Of a DNA stretch of 50,364 nt, positions 1 to 9,035 are shown piece after piece. The position numbers and the translations under genes were made by a program. The DNA comes from Candidatus Poribacteria bacterium (GTDB lineage: Bacteria > Abyssobacteria > SURF-5): contig JACRIR010000156.1 of NCBI GenBank assembly GCA_016215705.1, forward strand, positions 1 through 50,364, in the 5' to 3' direction. A model generated the notes under the pieces. That model searched no databases. It saw only the letters and a list, made by a program, of their open reading frames with translations, and was not told where the DNA came from. Each line of letters opens with the position of its first letter. Position 1 is the stretch's first letter.

Positions 1-16
1 GGCCACATCCCTTCGC

Positions 17-45
17 TTGACCACTCTTATTGGCGGGGCTATAAT
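17..45 (+). promoter_or_regulatory. Sigma-70-like promoter of the decayed nucleotidyltransferase
   Basis: TTGACC (17-22) and a perfect TATAAT (40-45) are separated by exactly 17 bp, a near-ideal housekeeping promoter. It lies about 35 bp upstream of the ATG at 82, which has an AAGGTG ribosome-binding site at 71-76. The promoter thus appears intact although the gene it serves is truncated. Confidence 0.6.
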
Positions 46-81
46 AAATCTGGTTCGAGAAAGTGACGACAAGGTGAAGCA

Positions 82-222
82 ATGGCGACCAAAGCCCATT
101 TCACGCTGCCAAAGGAACAGATCGAGAGCTTCTGCAGGAAGCACCATATCCGCAAGCTCTCGCTCTTTGGTTCCGTGCTTGGCGATGATTTCCTCCTTGG
201 CAAATCTCCTTTTTGCCGTTGA
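82..222 (+). pseudogene. Truncated MNT-type nucleotidyltransferase (remnant)
   Basis: The reading frame gives 46 residues starting MATKAHFTLPKEQIESFC and continuing through KLSLFGSVLGDDF. This matches the start of the small nucleotidyltransferase (MntA, NTP_transf_2) family, in which the FGS motif is followed by a D-x-D catalytic motif. Here the frame stops soon after FGSVLGDDF, so the catalytic aspartates and about half of the fold are missing. The break leads directly into repetitive intergenic sequence. In intact loci this protein is usually paired with a HEPN partner in a toxin-antitoxin module; no partner is seen here, though it could lie left of the window. Promoter and ribosome-binding site remain, suggesting recent decay. 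Family assignment rests on the short FGS region only. Confidence 0.6.
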
Positions 223-924
223 TTCTCTCTTTGCGCCCTCTGCGCCTCTGCGGTGAAAAAAGGCTGTTTTGGCTTTTCCCCAAGAAAGTCTCACTCGTGT
301 CATTCGTTCCGCGATTCGTGATATTCGTGTTCCAACTCTTCTTTTGGTTATTCTTCTGTTTCTCCCCTTTCGCTGAGGCTTCCGAAGTCCCGCGCCTCGC
401 GGGATTTCCCCATTTCCCCCCAGAGTTCCCATCCGCGTTTATCGCCGTTCATCGGCGGTTGATGAGCAGTTTCTTGTCCCTTGTTTCTTGCTCAATCCAA
501 AATCGGCAGATTCCAATCTCAACTCTAGCCAAACCTTCACATTTCCTTAACAATCGCGCGGTATCCTTTAGCTTGATCACAGCCTCCTCACCCCGATCAC
601 ACACTATTCCAGCGAAAGGAGGTGGCGCTCGGAGAGAACCACTCAAAACAGCAGTATTGTGGAGGAAAGTCGCCGGTTCGTTTTTGACTTCTTACTTTCT
701 CAGGAGCGCGCGACCCCACTGCGCGGAATCCGGGAAGAAACAGCATGCACAAGTCCATGCCGTCCACGAAGTCCATTCTGTCCATCTGTGTGGGGTTAAT
801 TGTGAAAGAAAGGTGAAGTGGGGAATGGTCCATAACGTCATTCTTAGCGAAGGGCCACAGGCCCAAGCGAAGAATCCCGTCAAACCCTCAAACCGGCAAA
901 CCTACTTTGAAGGAGTCACATAGA
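223..924. repeat. Repeat-rich intergenic stretch, no gene seen
   Basis: About 700 bp without a convincing gene. It contains several imperfect short-period repeats: CTCTGCGC-type units at 224-255, three ATTCGT units at 302-328, an ATC-GCGTTT-like 10-bp period at 431-460, and four GTCCA units at exactly 9-bp spacing (753, 762, 771, 780). At 837-880 is an imperfect palindrome in which ATTCTTAGCGAAGGGCC is mirrored by GGCCCAAGCGAAGAAT. An open frame runs through this area, but its composition is explained by the repeats and it has no family features. The porin ribosome-binding site begins at 911. Confidence 0.6.
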
Positions 925-2178
925 ATGAAGAAGTGGATATCGTTTGTGTGTCTCGGATTACTGTTCCTTTCCGGGACCGCCTTCGCGGAGGACGAGACTG
1001 CTGAACTCCGCAGGATCATCGAGGAGCAGAATCAACGCATCTCCGATCTGATGTCTCGCATTGAGACCATCGAATCCGCCCAGGACAATCAGGCGGAATG
1101 GATCGAGCAGAAAGACAAACCGATTTGGACCGACACCATTAAGGTTAGCGGCGATTTCCGCTACCGGCATGAACTGATCGACGAAGAAGACCTCGACAAC
1201 AGAAACCGGCATCGCATCCGGGCGAGAATCGGCGTGGGCGCCACACTTAGTGATGAAGTGGACCTTGGCTTTCAACTCGCTACCTCGGAAGCGAGCGGAA
1301 GGAATTCCGAGGGCGACCCTGTCTCCAACAACCAGACATTGACCAACGCATTCTCGTTCAAGGAAATCTGGCTCTCGCAGGCTTACGCCGACTATCATCC
1401 TGCCGCTGTGCCGGGTTTCCGCCTTATCGGCGGCAAAATGCCGTATCCATTCATAACCGCCGGCAAGAGCGAACTCATCTTTGACGGCGACCTGGCGCCT
1501 GAAGGCGGCGCAGTCAAGTACGCCAAAAAGTTCGACTCGATTGAGGCTCTCGCAAACCTTTACGGGTTCTGGGTGCTCGAAAGAAGCGCGGACGCCGATT
1601 CAGGCCTCCTCGGAGCCCAGGGCGCACTGAAGTACAACTTTACGGCCTTCGAAGATAAAGCGCACGTCCTCGGTGGCGTCGGCTACTTCGATTACGGCAA
1701 TATCGAGGGCGAAAAACCGTTCTTCGATAAGGACGGAAAAAGCTTCGGAAACACCCTGGTGCGTGGCGTGTTTCCGGATGATTTCAACCTCTTTAACGCA
1801 TTCGGTGAGGTCGGAGTCACAGTCAAGAAAATCCCGGTTTACATCTTCACTGACTTCGTGACCAACGAGGCCGTAAGCAAAGAGAACGACGGATGGCTGG
1901 TCGGCTTCGGCGTCGGCAAGACCAAAGACCCGGGCTCCTGGGAGTTCCGATACTACTACCGCGAACTCGAGAAAGACGCCGTTGTCGGTGGTTTCGCGGA
2001 TTCCGATTTTGGGGGCGGTGGCACAAACAACAAAGGCCACGAGGTCAATCTCGGCTATCAACTGACGAAGAACTGGAAACTCGCGGCGTCATACTTCAAT
2101 AATGACAAGAAAATCGCCGGCGGCGAGGATGAAACCGGTTACCACAGACTCCAGCTCGATGCCGAATTCAAATTCTGA
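925..2178 (+). CDS. Putative outer-membrane porin, probably phosphate-associated
   Basis: The product (417 aa) starts with a signal peptide (MKKWISFVCLGLLFLSGTAFA). A short coiled coil follows, about residues 25-60, like the periplasmic trimerisation or peptidoglycan-binding helix of several porins. The rest is a beta-rich barrel with alternating aromatic strands such as DFRYRHEL, and it ends in a terminal Phe (LDAEFKF), the usual signal for outer-membrane barrel assembly. It resembles the 'putative porin' group. The ATG at 925 is chosen because AGGAG at 911-915 lies 9 nt upstream; the frame is open further up. It precedes pstS by about 260 bp in the same direction, so a role in phosphate or anion uptake is likely but inferred from context only. 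Confidence 0.75.
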   Translation: MKKWISFVCLGLLFLSGTAFAEDETAELRRIIEEQNQRISDLMSRIETIESAQDNQAEWIEQKDKPIWTDTIKVSGDFRYRHELIDEEDLDNRNRHRIRARIGVGATLSDEVDLGFQLATSEASGRNSEGDPVSNNQTLTNAFSFKEIWLSQAYADYHPAAVPGFRLIGGKMPYPFITAGKSELIFDGDLAPEGGAVKYAKKFDSIEALANLYGFWVLERSADADSGLLGAQGALKYNFTAFEDKAHVLGGVGYFDYGNIEGEKPFFDKDGKSFGNTLVRGVFPDDFNLFNAFGEVGVTVKKIPVYIFTDFVTNEAVSKENDGWLVGFGVGKTKDPGSWEFRYYYRELEKDAVVGGFADSDFGGGGTNNKGHEVNLGYQLTKNWKLAASYFNNDKKIAGGEDETGYHRLQLDAEFKF

Positions 2179-2336
2179 AGAAGAAGGGAATCCGCAGATT
2201 TCGCTGATTTACTCGGATTCCGGGGAGAAGAAAAAAGAAAAAAAGAAGAAAGAGAAGAGGCGTTCGCAACCGCAGATGCACGCAGATACACGCGGATTTG
2301 GGGAAAGAAGAAAAGGAAATCGCGTCCACGACTGGC
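2179..2336. repeat. Period-10 repeats flanking a purine tract
   Basis: Between the porin and pstS lie two imperfect ~10-bp period repeats built on CGCAGAT/GCTGATT units (about 2189-2222 and 2270-2302). They flank a purine-rich A/G tract at about 2221-2262. Similar degenerate units recur in other gaps of this window. No gene is seen. Confidence 0.5.
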
Positions 2337-2353
2337 AATTCGGCCTTGCAGGT

Positions 2354-2381
2354 TCCTAATATGGTCCTAACGAAATCCTAA
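2354..2381 (+). promoter_or_regulatory. Pho-box-like direct repeats upstream of pstS
   Basis: TCCTAA occurs three times, at 2354, 2365 and 2376, with exactly 11-bp spacing; the second and third extend to TCCTAAC. Eleven-bp direct repeats are the hallmark of PhoB/PhoP-family binding sites. The position, 56-83 bp upstream of the pstS start, fits a phosphate-starvation control site. The repeat sequence is not the classical Enterobacteria or Bacillus one, so the regulator is inferred from geometry and location. Confidence 0.5.
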
Positions 2382-2436
2382 CAATTGGATGCGATAGTAA
2401 CACAGGAAAATGCGAATGGAAAAGGAGAACAATCAC

Positions 2437-3438
2437 ATGAGCAAGCGAACATTTCGGAAGGAGAGCGGCGTCCTGAAAGCGGCGGTCTGCGCAATGATAG
2501 TCGGACTACTGTGTGTCTCAACAGTCTTCGCTCTGGAAGTCGACAAGAATCTTCCCTCTTACAAGAGCGTGAGCGGCGTCTCGGGAGAAATCAAGTCCGT
2601 CGGCTCCGATACCCTCAACAATCTGATGGCTCTCTGGTCGGAAGGCTACCGTGGAATCTACCCGAATGTCAAGATTTCGGTCGAGGGCAAAGGCTCATCC
2701 ACTGCTCCGCCTGCTCTCGTTGCCGGGACCTCTCAGTTCGGCCCGATGTCAAGAGAGATGAAGGCCGAAGAAATTCAGGCCTTCGAGAAGAAGTTTGGCT
2801 ATAAACCCGCCCGCGTCCGCGTTGCAGTGGATGCGCTCGCCGTGTTTGTCCACAAAGACAACCCGATCAAAGGACTGACGCTCCAGGAAGTGGACGCAAT
2901 ATTCTCGAAAAATCGAAAGGGTGGCTTTGCAAAAGATATTCGAACATGGGGCGACCTTGGACTCACCGGCGAGTGGGCCGATAAGCCGATCTCTCTCTAC
3001 GGCCGTAATTCAGCTTCGGGCACTTACGGATACTTCAAGGAAGTGGCGCTCTTCAAGGGTGACTACAAGGACACGGTCAAGGAACAGCCGGGCTCCTCAG
3101 CAGTCGTCCAGGGAGTAGCCACGGACAAGTACGCCATAGGTTACTCGGGCATCGGGTACAAAACGGCCGATGTGAGGGCTGTTCCTCTCGCGGCCAGTAA
3201 AGTCAGACGAATCGTGGAGGCCAATGCCCAAAACGCCTACAGCGGAGATTACCCGCTTTCACGCTTTCTCTATATTTACGTGAACAAGAACCCGAACGAG
3301 CCGATGGAACCGTTGCGGAAAGAGTTTATCAAGTATGTCCTCTCAAAAGATGGACAACTTACAGTAATCAAGGATGGCTTCTTTCCGGTGACCAGCCCGC
3401 TCGCGGCCCAGGACCTGAAAGCGGTAGGCATCGAATAA
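2437..3438 (+). CDS. pstS: Phosphate ABC transporter substrate-binding protein PstS
   Basis: Periplasmic phosphate-binding protein of the Pst uptake system (333 aa). A signal peptide covers about residues 1-35 and ends VSTVFA. The PstS/PBP-like fold shows in IKSVGSDTLNNLM near the N-terminus, VEGKGSSTAPPAL, the SQFGPMSREM segment and YGRNSASGTYGYF, which supply the Ser/Thr/Arg/Asp contacts that bind the oxyanion in this family. The start at 2437 has AAAGGAGA about 9 nt upstream; an in-frame ATG at 2410 lacks a good site. It is first in the order pstS-pstC-pstA-pstB-phoU. Specificity for phosphate rather than another anion is supported by phoU downstream. Confidence 0.88.
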   Translation: MSKRTFRKESGVLKAAVCAMIVGLLCVSTVFALEVDKNLPSYKSVSGVSGEIKSVGSDTLNNLMALWSEGYRGIYPNVKISVEGKGSSTAPPALVAGTSQFGPMSREMKAEEIQAFEKKFGYKPARVRVAVDALAVFVHKDNPIKGLTLQEVDAIFSKNRKGGFAKDIRTWGDLGLTGEWADKPISLYGRNSASGTYGYFKEVALFKGDYKDTVKEQPGSSAVVQGVATDKYAIGYSGIGYKTADVRAVPLAASKVRRIVEANAQNAYSGDYPLSRFLYIYVNKNPNEPMEPLRKEFIKYVLSKDGQLTVIKDGFFPVTSPLAAQDLKAVGIE

Positions 3439-3495
3439 CGGAACATTGACGGAATCGTCTGACAGAAGGGCAGACAATCTGTCCGGCAATTGAGC

Positions 3496-3523
3496 GTAGG
3501 GGCACGGCGCGCCGTGCCCCTAC
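3496..3523. repeat. 28-bp perfect palindrome between pstS and pstC
   Basis: GTAGGGGCACGGCG is followed at once by its exact reverse complement, a 28-bp perfect palindrome. The GTAGGGGC motif recurs in other gaps (near 7970, 8011 and 14542). It could form a hairpin lowering expression of pstC relative to pstS, as REP-type hairpins do in transporter operons (inference), or simply be a dispersed repeat. Confidence 0.75.
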
Positions 3524-3557
3524 AAACTCGAAGGGTACAGGAGTGAAAGGCGCGAAA

Positions 3558-6143
3558 ATGAAAAAGGCCAAGCGGTCGGTTCTGATTGCCGACCGAGTCG
3601 CCGACCATACAATAACCATCGGTGGCATTCTCGTAATCGTTGCTGTGCTTGCCATCATGGTATTCCTTATCCAACAAGCCCTCCCTCTTTTCAAGGCCGG
3701 GCATGTCACAAGCCGCGTCGCCTATGATCTTGACGCGGGTTCCGAGCCCGTCGCCGCCATGGCGATGGATGAACATAAGACGTTTGCTGTTGTTCTTTTG
3801 ACAGACGGAAATGTGATCGCAGTTCATGCAAAGACGGGGACTAGACTCTCTTCTGCAGCGGCGGATTTCCAGGGAAAGGAAATTACGAGTTCCGCGACAA
3901 CGTCGGATCGCAGCAGCATGGCATTGGGATTTTCGGATGGAACTATCCGTCTTGCGCGGATCGATTTCCCATCTGCAGTCATTCCATCGAGCGAACTTCC
4001 CGCAGGGCTTCATAAACTTGATGACCGTGACCTGACGGACGGTTCAAGTGTGTATTCAAGAGTTCCCGGCAACCAGTACCGGCATATCTCGACTGAGATC
4101 CGGATGGAAGACCCGCTTGCGGTCTCCGAATCCGGGAAACCAATCGTCGCGTTGGACTGCAATGCCGGCGGCGAAGCTGAGCGCCAGACGAGAGCATTTG
4201 TCGCGGTGGACAGCAATGGATTGGCAACGCTCAATACCGCGTACGGCAGTCTGAATCTCTTGACAGGTGAGACTCGGACCACCGTTGAACAGACTCGTCT
4301 GCCGCAAATTCCCGGGGGTGTCGAGTTACACGCAGTGGCGCTCACGCCGGCGTCCGGCATGGTTCTGATCGCCGGCAAGAATGGCGACGTGTATCGCTAT
4401 AACACGTCGGATACGAACGCGCCAGTTCTGGCAGAGACGACGCGTGTCCTGCCGGAAGGAGTCGACCTCACGGTGTTCGGGTTCCTGCTTGGCGGGCAAT
4501 CGCTCGTGGTCGGAGGAACGGACGGGTCGCTGAACATATTCTTCTTGCTTGACCGCGATGCGGCGAACACAACAGACGGGCGAATGCTCCTGCGTACGAG
4601 AGAGTTCGAGCGTGGCGGCTCCTCCTTCGTAAGATTTGACCCGAGCCCTCAAGGGAAAAGCTTTGCCATTGCCGAGGCAAGCGGAGCGCTTAAAGTGATT
4701 CACGGAACCAGTCAGAAGACACTGATGTCGTTCACTCCTGATTCCGGCGTCGCAGAATACCGGCGCATACTGTTAGCGCCCCGTCTCGACGGCCTGATGG
4801 CCGTTGGGTCCGACGGTCGCGCGCATTTTTGGGAGTTCTCGGTTCCACATCCTGAAACCACATTCGGCGCCCTCTTCCGAAAGGTTTGGTATGAGGGCCA
4901 TCCGGAGCCGACGTTCACATGGCAGTCCTCGGCGGCCACTGACGAATATGAATCAAAGTTTTCATTGGTTCCCCTGATTTTCGGGACTATCAAGGCGGCT
5001 TTTTATTCACTCCTGTTTGCAATACCGATTGCCATCCTCGGCGCAATCTATACGTCTGAATTCGTGCATCATCGAATGCGTTCGGTCATAAAGCCTGCGA
5101 TGGAAATGATGGTGTCATTGCCGTCTGTCGTGCTTGGCTTCGTTGCCGCCCTGGTGCTGGCGCCCATTGTCGAAACCTGGATCGCAGCCGTGATCCTCGC
5201 CTTCTTTGTCATACCACTGGCCCTCATCACGACGGCCTATCTGTGGCAGTTGCTGCCTCTGCGCATTGCCCTACGACTGGAGGGGGTTCCGAAATTCTGT
5301 CTGATATCCCTCACGGTGATTGCCGCCACATATGGCGCATACAGAATGGGGCCTGTGTTCGAAGACCTGTTTTTCGCGGGTGATTTCAAGTCCTGGCTCA
5401 ACGGCAGCCGGGGCTCGCCGGAACCGTTCCTGTTCCTGCTATTCATGCCGGTCTCATTAATCGCCATCGGTCTTCTGGCTTCACGCCTCCGGGGTTCACG
5501 ACGAGGGGACAGACCCGAAGCGCGGGTCCATACTCGTGCCGGCCGCATCCGGCCGGCGATGGTTGATATTGTCAGGTGGCTTGTCATGCTGATGGGCGCG
5601 GCATTGTGCTCGTACGGCATCTCGCGCATGCTCGGTTCTCTGGGGCTGGATGCGCGAGGCAGTTTGGTTGACACATACGTGCAGAGGAACACCCTGGTTG
5701 TAGGCTTTGCCATGGGCTTTGCCGTGATCCCCGTAATCTATACGATCGCGGAGGATGCATTGAATTCGGTTCCCGAACATCTGCGGGCCGCCAGCCTGGC
5801 ATGCGGCGCGACCCGGTGGCAAACCGCCATCCACGTGGTTCTGCCCACTGCGATCAGCGGCGTGTTCTCTGCCGTCATGATCGGAATGGGCCGCGCAGTC
5901 GGAGAAACGATGATAGTCGTGATGTCCGCAGGGAATACGCCCATTATGGATATTAATGTCTTCAACGGATTACGCGCATTGTCGGCCACAATCGCAGTCG
6001 AGCTTCCCGAGGCCGTCAAGAACGGGACCCTCTACCGCATTCTTTTCCTGGCCGGGCTGGTCCTTTTCTCGATGACCTTTGTCATCAACACCGTGGCCGA
6101 ATTGGTTCGAATTCGTTTCCGAAAACGCGCAATGCAACTCTGA
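3558..6143 (+). CDS. pstC: Phosphate ABC transporter permease PstC with large N-terminal propeller-like domain
   Basis: Inner-membrane permease subunit (861 aa), much longer than the typical ~300-aa PstC. After a first membrane helix (about 20-45) comes a ~390-residue periplasmic region with repeated beta-blade-like units (for example MAMDEHKTFAVVLLTDGNV and GLMAVGSDGRAHFWEF), suggesting a WD40/propeller-like fold. The permease part starts near residue 470 with several helices and a coupling loop containing EDALNSVPEHLRAASLACGA, then ends with helices near the C-terminus. Extended PstC proteins of this kind are known in some proteobacteria. ATG 3558 is preferred over GTG 3543 because AAAGG at 3546-3550 is well spaced. 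pstA follows after 6 bp. Confidence 0.85.
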   Translation: MKKAKRSVLIADRVADHTITIGGILVIVAVLAIMVFLIQQALPLFKAGHVTSRVAYDLDAGSEPVAAMAMDEHKTFAVVLLTDGNVIAVHAKTGTRLSSAAADFQGKEITSSATTSDRSSMALGFSDGTIRLARIDFPSAVIPSSELPAGLHKLDDRDLTDGSSVYSRVPGNQYRHISTEIRMEDPLAVSESGKPIVALDCNAGGEAERQTRAFVAVDSNGLATLNTAYGSLNLLTGETRTTVEQTRLPQIPGGVELHAVALTPASGMVLIAGKNGDVYRYNTSDTNAPVLAETTRVLPEGVDLTVFGFLLGGQSLVVGGTDGSLNIFFLLDRDAANTTDGRMLLRTREFERGGSSFVRFDPSPQGKSFAIAEASGALKVIHGTSQKTLMSFTPDSGVAEYRRILLAPRLDGLMAVGSDGRAHFWEFSVPHPETTFGALFRKVWYEGHPEPTFTWQSSAATDEYESKFSLVPLIFGTIKAAFYSLLFAIPIAILGAIYTSEFVHHRMRSVIKPAMEMMVSLPSVVLGFVAALVLAPIVETWIAAVILAFFVIPLALITTAYLWQLLPLRIALRLEGVPKFCLISLTVIAATYGAYRMGPVFEDLFFAGDFKSWLNGSRGSPEPFLFLLFMPVSLIAIGLLASRLRGSRRGDRPEARVHTRAGRIRPAMVDIVRWLVMLMGAALCSYGISRMLGSLGLDARGSLVDTYVQRNTLVVGFAMGFAVIPVIYTIAEDALNSVPEHLRAASLACGATRWQTAIHVVLPTAISGVFSAVMIGMGRAVGETMIVVMSAGNTPIMDINVFNGLRALSATIAVELPEAVKNGTLYRILFLAGLVLFSMTFVINTVAELVRIRFRKRAMQL

Positions 6144-6149
6144 GGACAG

Positions 6150-7868
6150 ATGAATACAAAAGTGAGCGAAATCGACAAGAAGCCGAAACACATTGGCGGG
6201 TCTGTGCTCCCTGCGAGAGGTGAACCCTTTCTCTGGGTGATGGGCGGCACGCTGGCCATCGGCATCTCCATGATAATCGGATTTCTTGTGCTCATATTCT
6301 GGAACGGTCTTGTTACCTTTTTCCCGAAGCCAATCCACGTTCTCACCTTGAAAGACGGCTCGCTGCTTGCCGGCGAGCCGATCAGGGAGGAATACTACAA
6401 GCCAGGCAAAGAACAACTCGAAATGCTCGACGCCGCGACTAGGGAACACATCAAGCGAGCCCAGGGTTTCGCGTCCCGCACTCTCTATCACACCGGCAAT
6501 TTCGACTTATACAATGAGGACTATCGCTGGGTCTCGGACTACGAGGTCGCAAAGACGACTCTGCCCGCCCATGTTTTCTTCATCGAGCGCGTCGAGTGGG
6601 GTCCCTTCATCGGGTTTCCGGAATCGCTGCGCGCGGGGAGCGAAATCATCTCTAAGGCTTCTGTCTCTTATGGACTGCTTAATGCCCAACACCACGAGGC
6701 TGTCGAACGACGCGAACAGATTCTCCGAATCGAGAGAAGTGATATCGGCAAGATAAACCGTCGAATCGAGTCCGAGCGTCTGGCGTTGCGCCGCGCCGCC
6801 TTGAAGCACGGTGAGAACAGCAATGAATACCGGAAGGTCTCGGCGAAATACGAAGAACGCATCGCGGCGCTCCAGGGAGAATACGACAAGTTGCGCAAGG
6901 AGGCAGAGTCCATCAAAGAAAGCGACTCTCAATATGAAATCACGCTGCGCGACGTAAATGGACTTGAGAAAACGCTTCCCCTGTCGCAGGTCGTGCGCCT
7001 GTATCCGGCCAACGGATTGACATCATTCCGGAAACTCGGAGTGTACGCTTCACGGTGGCTCGAATTCCTGACACGGGAACCGCGCGAAGCCAATACGGAA
7101 GGCGGGGTCATGCCTGCGATCTTCGGCACTTTCGTCATGACCGTACTTATGGCGCTTGCCGTAGCGCCGTTCGGGGTCATTGCCGCGCTGTATCTGCGCG
7201 AATATGCCCGGCAAGGACATCTTGTCTCTGCGATCCGCATTTGTGTGAACAACCTCGCCGGCGTGCCCTCGATTGTGTATGGCGTGTTCGGACTGGGCTT
7301 CTTCGCGTATATAGTCGGAGCCACAATAGATGAATTGTTCTTCCCTGAGCGGCTGCCCAATCCCACCTTCGGCACGGGCGGCGTTCTCTGGGCCTCCCTT
7401 ACACTCGCGCTGCTGACGGCGCCGGTGGTCATCGTGGCGACAGAAGAAGCGCTTGCTGCCGTGCCGCAGTCGATGCGCGAAGGCTCGCTCGCATGCGGGG
7501 CCTCAAAATGGCAAACGATTCGATACGTCGTCCTGCCCAAAGCTATGCCCGGAATAATGACCGGCCTTATCCTGGCCATGGCGCGCGGCGCGGGCGAGGT
7601 GGCGCCGCTCATGCTCGTCGGAGTCGTCAAAATCGCCCCCGAACTCCCGGTCGACGGGTTCTTCCCATACATCCATCTCGAGCGCAGCTTCATGCACCTC
7701 GGATTCCATATCTACGACGTCGGATTCCAATCGCGCAATTCCGAGGCTGCCAAACCCATGGTGTTCGTGACGACTTTGCTGCTCATCACGCTCGTAGCAA
7801 TAATGAATACGACGGCGATCCATATTCGTAACCGGTTGAAAAAGAAGTACTATGTCGGGCACTTCTAA
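6150..7868 (+). CDS. pstA: Phosphate ABC transporter permease PstA with extended N-terminal region
   Basis: Second permease subunit (572 aa, about twice the usual length). One membrane helix near residues 30-55 is followed by a ~270-residue extracytoplasmic insert. It includes a charged, heptad-rich coiled coil, about 175-260 (segments such as ILRIERSDIGKINRRIES). The permease domain begins near residue 320 (VMPAIFGTFVMTVLMALAV) and carries the coupling-loop motif EEALAAVPQSMREGSLACGA, very like the loop in PstC. The start lies 6 bp after pstC with GAGGACAG upstream, so the two genes are surely cotranscribed. The paired N-terminal extensions in PstC and PstA suggest a shared periplasmic assembly (inference). 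Confidence 0.87.
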   Translation: MNTKVSEIDKKPKHIGGSVLPARGEPFLWVMGGTLAIGISMIIGFLVLIFWNGLVTFFPKPIHVLTLKDGSLLAGEPIREEYYKPGKEQLEMLDAATREHIKRAQGFASRTLYHTGNFDLYNEDYRWVSDYEVAKTTLPAHVFFIERVEWGPFIGFPESLRAGSEIISKASVSYGLLNAQHHEAVERREQILRIERSDIGKINRRIESERLALRRAALKHGENSNEYRKVSAKYEERIAALQGEYDKLRKEAESIKESDSQYEITLRDVNGLEKTLPLSQVVRLYPANGLTSFRKLGVYASRWLEFLTREPREANTEGGVMPAIFGTFVMTVLMALAVAPFGVIAALYLREYARQGHLVSAIRICVNNLAGVPSIVYGVFGLGFFAYIVGATIDELFFPERLPNPTFGTGGVLWASLTLALLTAPVVIVATEEALAAVPQSMREGSLACGASKWQTIRYVVLPKAMPGIMTGLILAMARGAGEVAPLMLVGVVKIAPELPVDGFFPYIHLERSFMHLGFHIYDVGFQSRNSEAAKPMVFVTTLLLITLVAIMNTTAIHIRNRLKKKYYVGHF

Positions 7869-7919
7869 GGAGCAAGCGTTCTTACTGTGTGTGGTCATTC
7901 ATGAAAGAAACAGAGAAAA

Positions 7920-8070
7920 CACAGCGCGGCAGAGCCGCAACCAAACAGCGCGCATCGGGCGCGATGAATCGCGCCCCTACAGGATTTCTTGATTCATGCG
8001 TGTAGGGGCGCAATTCAGCGCCCGCGTGATTAATATGCGTTAGGTTCGTGCAAGAAATCACGGCACGAAT
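7920..8070 (+). repeat. Composite dispersed repeat, copy 1
   Basis: The pstA-pstB gap holds a mosaic element. Block A (7920-7976) contains AGCCGCAACCAAACAGCGCG and ATGAATCGCGCC; the centre has GTGTAGGGGCGCAATTCAGC; block B (8035-8069) contains GTGCAAGAAATCACGGCACG. An inverted, diverged copy with the same block order lies at 16347-16535. Just downstream, about 8155-8189, AACCATGAAC is repeated three times. No coding potential is seen. It may be a small non-autonomous mobile element, but no clear terminal repeats or target duplication could be fixed. Confidence 0.6.
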
Positions 8071-8213
8071 TCATGATTTTGGACGTGAGTAATACGGGTG
8101 GGAATGACTTTCTCTTTCGGGAGAAAGACATGACATGTTCAGCTCCTTTTGAGTTCAACCATGAACTCTAAACCATGAACCATGAACCGAGTTTCTTAGG
8201 AGGTACGGCCCGC

Positions 8214-9035
8214 ATGGTTGACTCTCGCGTCACATACACGGAGTCGTTAGAAACGATCAATTATCCCAAACATGGCGGCAGGGGAGTGGTGATCGAGATC
8301 AAAGACTTCTCGCTGTGGTACGGTCACCAACAAGCGCTGTTCAATAACACGTTGAGCATCGAGCGGGGTCTTGTGACCGCCCTCATAGGACCTTCGGGAT
8401 GCGGAAAATCCACGCTTATTCGCTCGCTCAACCGGATGAATGACCTGATTGACGGCCTTCGGACGCAGGGACAAATCCATTTCAGCGACGAAAACATATA
8501 CAATCCGAACGTCGATGTTATCGGCCTGCGGAAACGCATGGGGATGGTGTTTCAAAAACCGAATCCGTTCCCCATGACGATATCGGAAAACGTAACGTAC
8601 CCATTGAAAGTTGATGGTATCCGCGACCGCCGGCTCCTCGACGAGACCGCGGAGAAAGCCCTAAGGGCGGCTGCGCTATGGGATGAAGTCAAAGAAAGGC
8701 TCCACGCCAATGCGCTCGGTCTTTCCGGCGGGCAACAACAGCGCCTCTGCATTGCGCGGGCTATTGCGGGCGATCCCGAAGTGTTGCTGATGGACGAGCC
8801 TTGTTCGGCGCTGGACCCGCTCGCCACCGCTAAAATCGAAGATTTGATTTACCAACTGCGCGGTCAATATACTATCATTATCGTGACACACAATATGCAG
8901 CAAGCCGCCCGCGTTTCCGACAACACCGCCTTCATGTATCTCGGCAAGCTCATCGAGTACGGAGATACACGCACAATATTCACAAATCCCAAACATGGCA
9001 GAACTCAGGACTACGTTACCGGAAGATTCGGATAG
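8214..9035 (+). CDS. pstB: Phosphate ABC transporter ATP-binding protein PstB
   Basis: Cytoplasmic ATPase that drives phosphate import (273 aa, normal length). Visible motifs are Walker [10 protein letters not shown] (residues 59-67), the ABC signature LSGGQQQR, Walker [14 protein letters not shown] and the switch histidine in [10 protein letters not shown]. The segment [11 protein letters not shown] is typical of PstB. ATG 8214 is chosen for the strong AGGAGGT at 8198-8204, 9 nt upstream; an in-frame ATG at 8175 lies in repetitive sequence. It is separated from pstA by a repeat-filled gap and could have its own promoter. Confidence 0.93.
   Translation: MVDSRVTYTESLETINYPKHGGRGVVIEIKDFSLWYGHQQALFNNTLSIERGLVTALIGPSGCGKSTLIRSLNRMNDLIDGLRTQGQIHFSDENIYNPNVDVIGLRKRMGMVFQKPNPFPMTISENVTYPLKVDGIRDRRLLDETAEKALRAAALWDEVKERLHANALGLSGGQQQRLCIARAIAGDPEVLLMDEPCSALDPLATAKIEDLIYQLRGQYTIIIVTHNMQQAARVSDNTAFMYLGKLIEYGDTRTIFTNPKHGRTQDYVTGRFG

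Noticed and set aside
753-788. Regular repeats considered as a CRISPR array
   Set aside because: Units are only 9 bp with no unique spacers of 25-40 bp and no cas genes nearby.
213-923. A 236-codon open frame before the porin gene
   Set aside because: It is built from short-period repeats, has no family features, and its codons follow the repeats rather than a protein pattern.
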